Assembly (NCBI RefSeq): GCF_900188315.1
Contig: NZ_LT897781.1
Span: 1,054,001 to 1,118,000 of the forward strand
Reading direction: 5' to 3'
DNA length: 64,000 nucleotides
DNA from: Marinobacter sp. es.042
GTDB taxonomy: Bacteria > Pseudomonadota > Gammaproteobacteria > Pseudomonadales > Oleiphilaceae
Both the position numbers and the translations under genes were made by a program. Shown here one piece after another: positions 45,132 to 54,955 of the stretch (position 1 is its first letter; every line of letters begins with the position of its first letter). The notes below the pieces were generated by a model, which worked only from the letters and a program-made list of their open reading frames with translations, was not told the origin of the DNA and searched no databases.

Positions 45132-46808
45132 ATGGATTTTGAGCAGTTCTATCAGGATAAATACCCCGCCGGCGTACCCCGCGAGGTGGACCTGAACAAG
45201 TACAAAAGCATGGTGGATGTGTTCGAACAGTCGGTCAAAAAATTTGCCGACCGTCCAGCTTTCAGTGCTGTTGGTGCAACTCTCACTTACCGTGACCTCG
45301 ACACCCAGAGCCGCAACTTTGCAGCCTGGCTGCAAAACAAGACAGACCTGAAACCTGGCGACCGCATCGCGGTGCAGATGCCTAACGTCAGCCAGTACCC
45401 GGTCGTTGTGTTTGGCGCAATGCGAGCTGGCCTGATTGTAGTTAATACCAACCCGCTTTATACCACGCGGGAAATGGAACATCAGTTCAACGATTCCGGA
45501 GCCAAGGCGCTGGTGGTGCTGGCGAACATGGCCGAGAACGCCGAGAAGGTGTTGCCGCACACTGGCATTGAGCACGTGATTGTTACCGAAATCGCGGATA
45601 TGCACTCGCCAATCAAGCGCACGCTGATGAATGCCGTGGTCAAGCATGTCAAAAAGATGGTGCCGCCGTTCAATCTGCCCCAGGCCCACAAGCTGCCTGC
45701 TGTTCTGAGTGCCGGCGCCCGTGAAAAATTCACCCCGGTAGAGTGCAAGCAGGACGACATTGCCGTGCTTCAGTACACCGGCGGAACGACCGGTGTGGCG
45801 AAAGGCGCGATGCTGACTCACGGCAACCTGGTAGCCAATCTGCTGCAGACCCGTCCTATGATGGAAGACATGGTGGTTGAAGGTCAGGAGGTTGTTATCG
45901 CGCCGCTGCCGCTCTACCACATTTATTCCTTTACCCTGAACTGCGGCATCATGCTCGAGGCCGGCGCGCACAACGTGCTGATTCCGAACCCGCGTGATAT
46001 CCCGGGCTTTGTGAAAGAGCTGAAGAACCACAAGTTTACCGCGTTCCTGGGCCTGAACACTCTCTTTGTTGCGCTTTGCAATAACGAAGACTTCCAGGAT
46101 CTGGACTTCAGCAGCCTGAAGCTGACGTCCTCGGGCGGCATGGCACTGACAAGCGACACCGCCAAGATGTGGGAGCGGGTCACCGGATGCGAGATCTGTG
46201 AGGGCTTCGGTATGACCGAAACCTCCCCGGTTGTGACCTTTAACCCCCATAGCGCCATTCAGATCGGCACCATCGGCCTGCCGATTCCGTCCACCCAGGT
46301 CATAACCCTCGATGAAGAAGGCAATGAGACGCCCCTGGGCGAGCCGGGCGAACTCTGCGTAAAAGGACCGCAGGTTATGCGCGGTTACTGGCAGCGCCCT
46401 GAGGACACCCAGAAATCTTTCACCGACGACGGCTACCTGCGTACCGGCGATATCGCCCTGATTCAGGAAGACGGCTATATCCGCATTGTTGATCGCAAGA
46501 AAGACATGATCATTGTCTCTGGCTTTAACGTGTTCCCGAATGAGATCGAAGATGTGGTCAGCAGCCATCCGAAAGTTGTCGAGTGCGCCGCAGTTGGCGT
46601 GCCCGATGCCAAGAGCGGTGAGGCGGTCAAGGTTTACCTGGTGCCGACGGCTGAAGGCGTGACGGAAAACGAGCTCAAGGAGTTTTGTCGCGAGCGGCTC
46701 ACCGCCTACAAGGTTCCCAAGAAGTTTGAGTTCCGGGACGAGCTGCCCAAGACCAATGTCGGCAAGATCCTGCGCCGTGAACTGCGGGACGAGGCGAACA
46801 ACAAGTAA
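45132..46808 (+). CDS. fadD: Long-chain acyl-CoA synthetase
   Basis: A 558-residue AMP-forming ligase that activates fatty acids with ATP and CoA. The AMP-binding motif is YTGGTTGVAKGAMLTH, followed by EGFGMTETSP, the hinge TGDIALI...DRKKDMI and the catalytic Lys in TNVGKILRRELR. Length matches FadD. ATG 45132 is preferred to the ATG 6 bp earlier because AGGAG is then seven bases away. A terminator follows. Confidence 0.95.
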   Translation: MDFEQFYQDKYPAGVPREVDLNKYKSMVDVFEQSVKKFADRPAFSAVGATLTYRDLDTQSRNFAAWLQNKTDLKPGDRIAVQMPNVSQYPVVVFGAMRAGLIVVNTNPLYTTREMEHQFNDSGAKALVVLANMAENAEKVLPHTGIEHVIVTEIADMHSPIKRTLMNAVVKHVKKMVPPFNLPQAHKLPAVLSAGAREKFTPVECKQDDIAVLQYTGGTTGVAKGAMLTHGNLVANLLQTRPMMEDMVVEGQEVVIAPLPLYHIYSFTLNCGIMLEAGAHNVLIPNPRDIPGFVKELKNHKFTAFLGLNTLFVALCNNEDFQDLDFSSLKLTSSGGMALTSDTAKMWERVTGCEICEGFGMTETSPVVTFNPHSAIQIGTIGLPIPSTQVITLDEEGNETPLGEPGELCVKGPQVMRGYWQRPEDTQKSFTDDGYLRTGDIALIQEDGYIRIVDRKKDMIIVSGFNVFPNEIEDVVSSHPKVVECAAVGVPDAKSGEAVKVYLVPTAEGVTENELKEFCRERLTAYKVPKKFEFRDELPKTNVGKILRRELRDEANNK

Positions 46809-46831
46809 GCCTTTCTGGCAGTTGATCAAGG

Positions 46832-46856
46832 AAAACCCTGCTTCGGCGGGGTTTTT
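46832..46856 (+). terminator. Intrinsic terminator of fadD
   Basis: AAAACCCTGC pairs with GCGGGGTTTT around a TTCG tetraloop, followed by a T run, 24 bp after the stop. Confidence 0.9.
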
Positions 46857-46931
46857 CCGTTTTTAAGAAACCGACTTTCCCGATAGACTGTCGCCCAATC
46901 GAATCCGAGTGAGCGCTATTCCGGCAATTCA

Positions 46932-49900
46932 ATGACAGACACCCGTTCCGATACTCCGAGCACACCGAAACCCAAGCCCGATGGCGAAGCCGCCGTTAAA
47001 GCGATGATGGAGCAGCTGGACGCCTGCAATCAGCAGGAAGCCGCCCGCATTGTGAAAACGGTTGCCCGAACGAAGGGAAAGCCGGGCCAGAAAGACCTGG
47101 AGAAAATGGGCAACTGGCTGGAGCGCGGGCTTGAAAAGGTTCAGCAGCGCCATGCCCTGCACAAGCCGGCCAGCTTCCCCGAGGGCCTTCCGGTCTCCGA
47201 GCGTGTGGGTGATATCCGTGAGGCCATCGAAAACCATCAGGTGGTGATCATTGCGGGTGAAACCGGTTCTGGCAAAACCACCCAGATACCCAAAATCTGC
47301 ATGGACAGTGGCCGTGGTATTCGTGGCCTGATCGGTCATACCCAGCCCCGCCGGATTGCCGCCCGCAGTGTGGCTGCCCGCATTGCCGAGGAGATCGGGG
47401 AGCAGACCGGTCAGCAGATCGGGTATCAGGTTCGTTTTACCGATAACACCTCCGAGCAATCCCGTGTAAAGGTGATGACCGACGGCATCCTGCTGGCGGA
47501 GGTTCAGCACGACCGGTTTCTGGACCGGTACGATACGATCATCATCGATGAAGCCCACGAGCGCAGTCTCAACATCGATTTTCTGCTGGGCTACCTGCGC
47601 CAGCTTTTGCCCAAACGCCCGGATCTGAAGGTCATCGTCACGTCGGCCACCATTGAGGTTGAGCGCTTCAGCGAGTTCTTCGACAAGGCGCCCGTGATCG
47701 AGGTGAGCGGCCGAACCTATCCGGTGGACGTGCGCTATCGGCCACTGACCGGAGATGAAGACGACCGGGATCAGGGTTGGACGGATGGCGTGCTGGGTGC
47801 CCTTGATGAAATCGAACAGCACGAGCGTAGCCAGAAACAGCCGCCGGGAGATATTCTGGTTTTTCTGCCCGGCGAGCGCGAGATCCGCAACCTCAGCAAG
47901 GTTCTTCGCCATGTCGACCTGCGCCATACCGAAGTGCTTCCGCTGTACTCCCGATTGAGCAACGCCGAGCAGAATCGGGTTTTCCAGTCCCACAAGGGGC
48001 GACGGATCGTGTTATCCACCAACGTGGCGGAGACCTCGCTGACGGTGCCGGGTATTCGATACGTGATCGATACCGGTGTTGCCAGGATCAGTCGTTACAG
48101 CGTGCGCTCGAAGATCCAGCGCCTGCCGGTGGAACCCATTTCCCAGGCGAGTGCCAACCAGAGGGCTGGCCGTTGCGGTCGTGTGGCACCGGGCATCTGC
48201 TTTCGGCTATACGACGAAACCGATTTCATCAACCGACCGGAATACACCGATCCGGAAATCCTGCGAACCAACCTGGCGTCCGTCATTCTGCAGATGGCCA
48301 CTTCAGGTTTGGGGGAGATTCGCCAGTTCCCATTTCTTGAGGCGCCGGATAAGCGCCAGGTAAACGACGGCTATAAGCTCCTTGAAGAGTTGGGCGCGGT
48401 AGACGACAAGCGCCGCGTCACCCGCCTTGGTCGAACCATGGCACGGCTGCCTTTGGACCCGCGCCTGGCCAGGATGCTGGTTACCGCCGCCGAGCTGGGG
48501 AGTCTTTCGGAAACGCTGGTGATCATTGCCGGGCTGAGTATTCAGGACCCCCGGGAGCGCCCCCAGGACAAGCAGCAGGCTGCGGATCAGGCCCACGCGC
48601 CTTTCAATGACAAAGAATCCGATTTTCTGACGCTACTGAATGTTTGGAACTTCTACGAAGAACAGCGTCAGGAATTGTCCCAGAATCAGCTCAAGAAGGT
48701 CTGCCAGAAGAGTTTCCTGAGTTGGATGCGGATGCGGGAATGGCGGGATATCCATCGCCAACTCACCTTGATCTGCCGCGAACAAAAATTGATGGTCAAC
48801 AAGGATGCCGCCAGTTACGAGGCTCTGCATAAGGCTATACTGGCCGGTCTTCTGGGCCAGGTAGCGGTGAAAGTGGAGAAGAAGGAATACCTGGCGACGC
48901 GAAACCGCAAAGTGCTAATTTTTCCAGGCTCAAAGGTCGCCAAGAGTGGCCCAAAGTGGATTGTGGCCACCGAGATCGTGGAAACCAGTCGGGTGTTTGC
49001 CCGGGTGGTGGCCTCCATTCAACCGGAGTGGATTGAGCCCCTCGCCGGACATATCGTCAAGCACCACTACTTTGAGCCCCACTGGGAGCAGAAGCGGGCC
49101 CAGGTGATGGGCTATGAAAAGGTGACGCTGTACGGCCTCGATATCGTAGCCAAGCGCCGCATTCCGTACGCCAAAGTGGATCCGGCGGAATGCCGAAATC
49201 TGTTTATCCGGCGAGCCCTGGTGGAGGGGGATTACCGATCAAAGGCGCCTTTTATCGCCCGTAACAGGGAAATGCTCGACACGGTTGATAATCTGGAGAA
49301 GAAGACCCGGCGGCGTGACCTGCTCGTTGACGATGAAGTGCTGGTGGCCTTCTATGATGAACGCCTGCCCGCCGACATCATCAGTGGCCGGCACTTCGAG
49401 ACCTGGTGGAAAGGGCTACCGGCGGAGCAGTTGAAACAACTCGAGCTGACTGAATCCGATATTCTTCAGCGCCCGGTTGATGCCCAGGCCGCTGACCTGT
49501 ACCCGGACTATCTGGAGTGGGAGGGTGTTCGTTACCCGCTGAGCTATGAGTTCGAACCCACCAGTGAAAAGGACGGCGTGACGCTTCAGGTGCCCTTGAT
49601 GGCGCTCAAGCAGATACCGTCCCGTCGCCTGGAATGGCTGGTTCCGGGACTGTTGAGGGAAAAGTGCATTGCCCTGGTGAAATCCCTGCCCAAGGCCTTG
49701 CGCCGGAATTTCGTGCCGGTGCCGGATTTCGTGGATGCCGCTCTCGAAAATCTTCAGCCTTCCAACGAACCGCTGACGCTTCAGCTTGGCGAGCAGTTGC
49801 GGCGTATGACCGGCGTGCAGATTGATCCTGATGCCTGGACCGATAGCGAATTGCCAAAGCACTTGCGGATGAACCTTCGCGTTATGGGTGACGGCGGTCG

Positions 49901-50867
49901 CGCCATTGCAGAGAGCCGGGAAACGACAGAGCTTCAGCACCAACTTGAGGGTCAGGCCGAGCAGGCACTGGCCTCGGCAACTCAGGATGATGCGGCAACG
50001 GAACCGAGTGGCGAGTACACGGAATGGCAGTTCGGCGCATTGCCTGAACAGGTACAGACAGAAAAAGGCGGTATGCAGGTTACTGTGTATCCCGCCCTTG
50101 AGGACCTGGGTAACCAGGTACGCCAGATCCGTTGTCTTGATCGGCTGACCGCTGAAGATACGACTCGGAAGGCTATCGCCCGCTTGATCATTAACCGGTT
50201 TGGCCGAACTCTTGATGATCTGGAGCGCAAGCTCCCCCGGTTTAAACAGTCTGCGCTGATGTTTGCTCCGGTGGGTCAGTCGAAAGTGTTGTTGGATGAT
50301 CTGCTGTTGGCGACCGCCATGCAGCACTTTCTTGCGGACGAAATTCCGAGGACAGCAGAGGGCTTCGACAAGGTGTTTGATGCTCACCGAGGGGATTTCA
50401 TTCCTGCACTGGAGCAGGCAGACGAACGGCTGTATCAGGCCATGTCCGGTTACCAGAAAGTGGCGAAACAGTTAAAAGGTAAGATCAATCTGGCCATGGC
50501 CAACAGCATGGCAGATCTCAAGTTTCAGCTGCAGAACCTGGTGTATCCGGGATTCCTGGTTGAGACGCCGCCTGAGTGGCTGGCGGAATTCGGGCGCTAT
50601 TTTGAGGCGGCTCTGGTTCGGCTCGAGAAGATGCCCCGGGAAATGGGCCGGGAACGGGAATTTCTCCACACCATTGAGCCGCTCTGGTCCCGGTATGCTG
50701 TCAAGCGGGACGAACAGCAGCGGCAGGGCGTTCGAGACCCCGAGCTGGTGTTATACCGCTGGATGCTGGAAGAATTCCGGGTGTCGTTTTTTGCACAGCA
50801 ACTGGGCACGGTGATGACTGTGTCCGTAAAACGATTGGACCGGCAGTGGGAGAAAACGAAGGTCTGA
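46932..50867 (+). CDS. hrpA: ATP-dependent RNA helicase HrpA
   Basis: A 1,311-residue DEAH-box helicase. Walker A is GETGSGKTTQIPK, the DEAH box is IIDEAHERSLN, motif III is SAT, and motif VI is QRAGRCGR. The helicase-associated and OB regions follow, then the long DUF3418 C-terminus specific to HrpA. Full length. E. coli HrpA rescues stalled ribosomes by pulling mRNA. No strong ribosome-binding site precedes ATG 46932, but no better start is seen. Confidence 0.96.
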   Translation: MTDTRSDTPSTPKPKPDGEAAVKAMMEQLDACNQQEAARIVKTVARTKGKPGQKDLEKMGNWLERGLEKVQQRHALHKPASFPEGLPVSERVGDIREAIENHQVVIIAGETGSGKTTQIPKICMDSGRGIRGLIGHTQPRRIAARSVAARIAEEIGEQTGQQIGYQVRFTDNTSEQSRVKVMTDGILLAEVQHDRFLDRYDTIIIDEAHERSLNIDFLLGYLRQLLPKRPDLKVIVTSATIEVERFSEFFDKAPVIEVSGRTYPVDVRYRPLTGDEDDRDQGWTDGVLGALDEIEQHERSQKQPPGDILVFLPGEREIRNLSKVLRHVDLRHTEVLPLYSRLSNAEQNRVFQSHKGRRIVLSTNVAETSLTVPGIRYVIDTGVARISRYSVRSKIQRLPVEPISQASANQRAGRCGRVAPGICFRLYDETDFINRPEYTDPEILRTNLASVILQMATSGLGEIRQFPFLEAPDKRQVNDGYKLLEELGAVDDKRRVTRLGRTMARLPLDPRLARMLVTAAELGSLSETLVIIAGLSIQDPRERPQDKQQAADQAHAPFNDKESDFLTLLNVWNFYEEQRQELSQNQLKKVCQKSFLSWMRMREWRDIHRQLTLICREQKLMVNKDAASYEALHKAILAGLLGQVAVKVEKKEYLATRNRKVLIFPGSKVAKSGPKWIVATEIVETSRVFARVVASIQPEWIEPLAGHIVKHHYFEPHWEQKRAQVMGYEKVTLYGLDIVAKRRIPYAKVDPAECRNLFIRRALVEGDYRSKAPFIARNREMLDTVDNLEKKTRRRDLLVDDEVLVAFYDERLPADIISGRHFETWWKGLPAEQLKQLELTESDILQRPVDAQAADLYPDYLEWEGVRYPLSYEFEPTSEKDGVTLQVPLMALKQIPSRRLEWLVPGLLREKCIALVKSLPKALRRNFVPVPDFVDAALENLQPSNEPLTLQLGEQLRRMTGVQIDPDAWTDSELPKHLRMNLRVMGDGGRAIAESRETTELQHQLEGQAEQALASATQDDAATEPSGEYTEWQFGALPEQVQTEKGGMQVTVYPALEDLGNQVRQIRCLDRLTAEDTTRKAIARLIINRFGRTLDDLERKLPRFKQSALMFAPVGQSKVLLDDLLLATAMQHFLADEIPRTAEGFDKVFDAHRGDFIPALEQADERLYQAMSGYQKVAKQLKGKINLAMANSMADLKFQLQNLVYPGFLVETPPEWLAEFGRYFEAALVRLEKMPREMGREREFLHTIEPLWSRYAVKRDEQQRQGVRDPELVLYRWMLEEFRVSFFAQQLGTVMTVSVKRLDRQWEKTKV

Positions 50868-51017
50868 GGGAGTAACGAGCGCACCAATCCGGTGCCCATG
50901 ACTGATACCCGACGGGCAAAAGCCCGATACTGTGTTAGTATTTCCGACAGTAGGTCAACGAATTAACAAAACGGGATGTCTGGTGTCCTGTTTTCACAAT
51001 CATGACGTGGGGTTAGC

Positions 51018-52139
51018 GTGATTAAAGCCGTTATTAGCGGGACCGGTCTCTACACACCGCCAGCAACCATTAGTAATGACGAACTGGTCGAAGCCTTTAA
51101 CCAGTATGTTGAACTGTTCAACGCCGAGAACGCAGACGCCATCGCCAGCGGCGATGTAACGCCACTGCAGCCTTCTTCCTCTTCGTTCATTGAAAAAGCG
51201 TCGGGCATCAAACGTCGCCATGTCATCGACAAGGATGGCATTCTCGATCCGCATCGCATGAAACCCTACATCCCGGATCGCAGCAACGAAGAGCCCTCGG
51301 TTCAATGCGATATGGCTGTGACGGCCTGCCGTGAGGCGCTGGAACAAGCGGGCAAGTCGGCTGAGGATGTTGATGCGGTGATTGTTGCCTGCTCTAATCT
51401 GCAGCGAGCCTACCCAGCCGTTTCTATCGAGGTCCAGGAGGCGTTGGGTATCGACGGGTTTGCCTATGACATGAATGTAGCCTGCAGCTCCGCTACGTTC
51501 GGTCTCCAGGCCGCCGTAAACTCTGTCGAGAATGGCAGTGCCCGTGCCGTTCTGGTGGTCAGCCCGGAGATCTGTTCGGGGCACCTGAACTTCCGCGATC
51601 GGGACAGTCACTTTATTTTCGGCGACGCCTGTACGGCTATTCTGGTTGAGCGAGAAGAAGATACACGCGAAGGCCAGGGCTTCGAGATCCTCGGTACCAG
51701 CCTGAAAACCAAATTCTCGAATAACATCCGGAACAATTTCGGGTTTCTGAACCGCGCCGACGATTCCGGTGTCGGAAAACCGGACAAACTCTTCGTTCAA
51801 CAAGGCCGCAAGGTATTCAAAGAGGTGTCGCCACTGGTTGCCGAGACAATCCAGAAACAGCTGCAGAGCCTTTCTCTGGCCCCGGATGATCTCCGTCGCA
51901 TGTGGCTGCACCAGGCCAACCTGAACATGAACCAGCTGATAGCGCGAAAGGTACTGGGTCGGGATGCCACCGAAGAAGAGGCCCCGGTCATCCTGGATGA
52001 GTACGCCAACACCAGCTCTGCCGGTTCGATCATCGCCTTCCACAAGAACAAGGATGACCTTGTCAGTGGTGACCTGGGGGTAATCTGTTCGTTCGGGGCA
52101 GGCTATTCCATCGGCAGCGTGGTGGTTCGCCGCCGATAG
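51018..52139 (+). CDS. Beta-ketoacyl-ACP synthase III-like enzyme
   Basis: A 373-residue thiolase-fold enzyme that condenses an acyl-CoA with malonyl-ACP or a similar donor. The Cys–His–Asn triad is Cys156 (VACSSATF), His298 (WLHQANLNM) and Asn331 (EYANTSSAG). The long insertion at about 35–55 (ELFNAENADAIASGDV) separates it from classical FabH. The start is GTG 51018 with GGGG upstream. A hot-dog thioesterase converges on it, 12 bp away. Confidence 0.9.
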   Translation: MIKAVISGTGLYTPPATISNDELVEAFNQYVELFNAENADAIASGDVTPLQPSSSSFIEKASGIKRRHVIDKDGILDPHRMKPYIPDRSNEEPSVQCDMAVTACREALEQAGKSAEDVDAVIVACSNLQRAYPAVSIEVQEALGIDGFAYDMNVACSSATFGLQAAVNSVENGSARAVLVVSPEICSGHLNFRDRDSHFIFGDACTAILVEREEDTREGQGFEILGTSLKTKFSNNIRNNFGFLNRADDSGVGKPDKLFVQQGRKVFKEVSPLVAETIQKQLQSLSLAPDDLRRMWLHQANLNMNQLIARKVLGRDATEEEAPVILDEYANTSSAGSIIAFHKNKDDLVSGDLGVICSFGAGYSIGSVVVRRR

Positions 52140-52151
52140 GAGTGAGCTGGG

Positions 52152-52559
52152 TCAAGACGTTGCCAGTGCCCTGAGGGTGTCTGGCAGTGGAGCCGATGAG
52201 CGCGTCTTTCGGTCGAACCAGACGATTTTTGCATAGCCTTCCGCATAGACGGCGCCGGTGTCGACATCTGTCAGCAAATGGTAGGTGTCGAGACTGGTGT
52301 TACCTGCCTTGTCAGCGTATGTTTTCACCTCAACCGTTGCCGGGTGGTTCAATTCCTTTAGAAAGGTAGCGCTGGTCTTTATAATGACGGGGCCGGTCGG
52401 CTCGTCAGGCCCGCCCAGCTCCAGTGAAGCCAGCCACACAATGCGCGCTTCCTCAAAGAATCGGAAGTAGACTGTATTATTGGCGTGGCCGTATGCATCC
52501 ATGTCTCCCCACCGGAGGGGCATGGTGATTGTGTTTACAAGATTTCCCGGTACTGACAT
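52152..52559 (-). CDS. Hot-dog acyl-CoA thioesterase (4-hydroxybenzoyl-CoA type)
   Basis: A 135-residue hydrolase with the catalytic Asp in the family motif RWGDMDAYGHANNTVYFRFFEE. It should hydrolyse an acyl-CoA or acyl-ACP. It converges on the KAS III-like gene and diverges from mlaA. Confidence 0.9.
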   Translation of the reverse strand: MSVPGNLVNTITMPLRWGDMDAYGHANNTVYFRFFEEARIVWLASLELGGPDEPTGPVIIKTSATFLKELNHPATVEVKTYADKAGNTSLDTYHLLTDVDTGAVYAEGYAKIVWFDRKTRSSAPLPDTLRALATS

Positions 52560-52645
52560 CGGTTTCTCCGGAACAACGGTTTAATAATAAAAAGTAGCGC
52601 CGGTATTTTCGACGAATTGAAACGAATTAAACAACCCAAGAGCAG

Positions 52646-53437
52646 ATGATGAACTACTTTTTTATCCGGCGCCGGCTTTTTACCCTGGCCATGTTGTTGT
52701 CCCTGTCTGCACTTCTGCCAGCGGGCCAGGCTATCGCCCAGAACATGCAGGAACCCGCTCCAGAGGGATCTGTTCCGGTTGATCCTGCAGATCCCTGGGA
52801 GAACTGGAACCGCAAGGTGTACACCTTCAACGAGACCATCGACCGCTGGTTCCTGAAACCGGTAGCACAGGCTTATCGGACCTTTACGCCGCAAATTGTC
52901 GACCGCGGCGTTACCAATTTTTTCAATAATCTGACAGAACTGAGGAACTTCACCAACAGTGTCCTTCAGCTGAAAGGGGAGTCTGCGGTGGTAGCCGTGG
53001 GACGCTTCACCTACAACACCACCTTTGGACTGGGTGGTTTGTTCGATGTGGCAACCGCTTTTGACCTGCCGGAACGGCCTGAGGATTTTGCCCAGACTCT
53101 GGGATACTGGGGGGCGGGTTCAGGGCCTTATCTGATGCTGCCTTTCCTTGGCCCTTCCACACCGCGGCATTTTACCGGGTTTGTGACCGACGGCTTCGCG
53201 TTGCCTTCCGCGTGGGATGAAGTGGAAAGTCCTGAAGTTTACTACGCCAGGGCTCTGCAAATAGTCGACCGCCGGGCGGATCTGATTCCCGCAGAAAGTT
53301 TCATCTCTGGCGACAGCTACGTGTTTGTGCGGAATGCCTTTCTGCAACGTCGCGAATTCCTGATTAATGACGGGAAGGTGGTTAACGATCCGTTTGCCAG
53401 CGATGATAATGAGGACTTGATGCTTGATGATTTCTAA
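52646..53437 (+). CDS. mlaA: MlaA (VacJ)-like phospholipid-retrieval protein without lipobox
   Basis: A 263-residue exported protein of the VacJ family, which removes phospholipids from the outer leaflet of the outer membrane. The family core is clear: DPWENWNRKVYTFNETIDRW, RGVTNFFNNLTELRNF and TFGLGGLFDVA. The signal peptide ends ...AIAQNM, a signal peptidase I site, and no Cys is present, so it is not a lipoprotein as in E. coli. Start ATG 52646 or 52649. The patatin gene follows after 29 bp. Confidence 0.9.
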   Translation: MMNYFFIRRRLFTLAMLLSLSALLPAGQAIAQNMQEPAPEGSVPVDPADPWENWNRKVYTFNETIDRWFLKPVAQAYRTFTPQIVDRGVTNFFNNLTELRNFTNSVLQLKGESAVVAVGRFTYNTTFGLGGLFDVATAFDLPERPEDFAQTLGYWGAGSGPYLMLPFLGPSTPRHFTGFVTDGFALPSAWDEVESPEVYYARALQIVDRRADLIPAESFISGDSYVFVRNAFLQRREFLINDGKVVNDPFASDDNEDLMLDDF

Positions 53438-53466
53438 GCGTCAGCCGGATTGAAAGGAGATCAACG

Positions 53467-54954
53467 GTGCTCAAGGACCCAAGAATAGCCAAGTTCCGGA
53501 AAATGCTCGCCGACGCGCCCAACTACGAGGTGTGGAAAGCAGCAGCCCTGGAACTGGACTTTTTGGAGGGCAACGCCGAGTGGAAAGAGGATTTTGCCTC
53601 CGACCTTTATCATTATGAAGTCATCTACGACCGGCTGAGCAACCTCAAGCAGTATCGCCAGCAGAATGACGTGGAACGCCTCAAACGCGCCCTCCGTGAA
53701 GGCTTGCACCATGACCTGGGCAATATGGGCAATCCCGCGCTTTATACCCGATCGCGCGTCGGCACCAAGCATTTGATCGAGGAGTACATCACGCAGATCT
53801 GTGAAGCGCTGGACTATCTTTGTGATCAACCGGTTCCGGGTTTTCCAGTTTCAGATAAGCTCCAGTTCTTCCGCGACACCCTCACAAGTTACGGTCGCCC
53901 GGCACTTTTGCTCAGTGGCGGCGCCACCCTTGGTGTGTTCCATTTCGGCGTGATCAAGGCGCTCTGGGAAAAGGGGCTTCTGCCGCAGGTTATTGCCGGC
54001 TCGAGTATCGGGGCCATCATCGCAGGCATTCTTGGTGTGCATACGGATGCCGAAATTCCGGAAATGCTTATTCCGGAGAACCACAACCTGAAGGCCTGGA
54101 AATGGCGAGGTCTTCTCAGCGCGGTGCGTGGCGACGGGCTCATGGATCAGGAGGAGCTTCGGAACTGTCTGCGGGGCAATGTCGGTGAGTACACCTTCGA
54201 GGAAGCGTATCAGCGTACCGGACGTTCAATCAACGTAAGCGTGTCCCCGGTGCAGGCGCACCAGAAGGCCCGATTGCTTTGCGGATACACTTCGCCCTAT
54301 TTGATGGTGTGGAGCGCGGTGTTGGCCAGCGCGGCGGTTCCCGGTATTTTCCCGCCAGTTACCCTGATGAAAAAAGACATTCAGGGTAATACGCTACCGT
54401 ATATGCCCCGCCTGAAGTTTGTGGATGGCTCGGTCGTCAGTGATCTTCCGATCGAGCGTTTGATGCACCTGTACGATGTTAATTACACCATTGTGAGCCA
54501 GACCAACCCCCACGTAGTCCCTTTCCTGAACCAGTGGGGGCGGGATGAAAAACTGTCCCTCGGAAATCTGCCCATGCATCTGTTGAAATCCGAGATCCAG
54601 TTTCATGGCCAGGGCGTGTTCGATTACCTGCGAAAACGGGTAAGGCCCGAACTTCTACGGCAGATGTCCGGTCAGTTGTACACCATTATGGCCCAGCGTT
54701 ACTCGGGAGACGTGACCATAGCTCCGTCCTACTCCTTCAGGGATTACAGCAGGATGCTGGCGAATCCGGATCCTGCCTACGTGCGGCAGATGATTCTGGC
54801 TGGCGAGCGGGCAACCTGGCCGAAGATCTCCATGATCCGCTCCCACGCCCGTATATCGAAAACCCTGGAGCGCTGCGTGCGAAGGCTGAAGCAACAGAAC
54901 CGGCGCACGGCCGAGCTCAGGCTGATCAGCAACGCGGATTCCGGTACGTCCTGA
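53467..54954 (+). CDS. DUF3336-containing patatin-like phospholipase
   Basis: A 495-residue lipase. The N-terminal 130 residues are the DUF3336 region. The patatin domain has the glycine-rich oxyanion loop SGGATLGVFHFG, nucleophile Ser180 in GSSIG and catalytic Asp320 in DGSVVSDLP. It hydrolyses acyl esters of lipids. GTG 53467 is preceded by a perfect AAGGAG. Its place after mlaA suggests envelope lipid turnover. Confidence 0.92.
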   Translation: MLKDPRIAKFRKMLADAPNYEVWKAAALELDFLEGNAEWKEDFASDLYHYEVIYDRLSNLKQYRQQNDVERLKRALREGLHHDLGNMGNPALYTRSRVGTKHLIEEYITQICEALDYLCDQPVPGFPVSDKLQFFRDTLTSYGRPALLLSGGATLGVFHFGVIKALWEKGLLPQVIAGSSIGAIIAGILGVHTDAEIPEMLIPENHNLKAWKWRGLLSAVRGDGLMDQEELRNCLRGNVGEYTFEEAYQRTGRSINVSVSPVQAHQKARLLCGYTSPYLMVWSAVLASAAVPGIFPPVTLMKKDIQGNTLPYMPRLKFVDGSVVSDLPIERLMHLYDVNYTIVSQTNPHVVPFLNQWGRDEKLSLGNLPMHLLKSEIQFHGQGVFDYLRKRVRPELLRQMSGQLYTIMAQRYSGDVTIAPSYSFRDYSRMLANPDPAYVRQMILAGERATWPKISMIRSHARISKTLERCVRRLKQQNRRTAELRLISNADSGTS

Positions 54955-54955
54955 T

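Noticed and set aside
45024..46829. A 601-codon open frame on the minus strand opposite fadD
   Set aside because: It mirrors the fadD codons in a GC-rich gene, has a composition unlike a real protein and no family motif; fadD itself is certain.
46929..47993. A 354-codon minus-strand frame opposite hrpA
   Set aside because: It lies within the conserved helicase domain of hrpA and shows no motif or ribosome-binding site.
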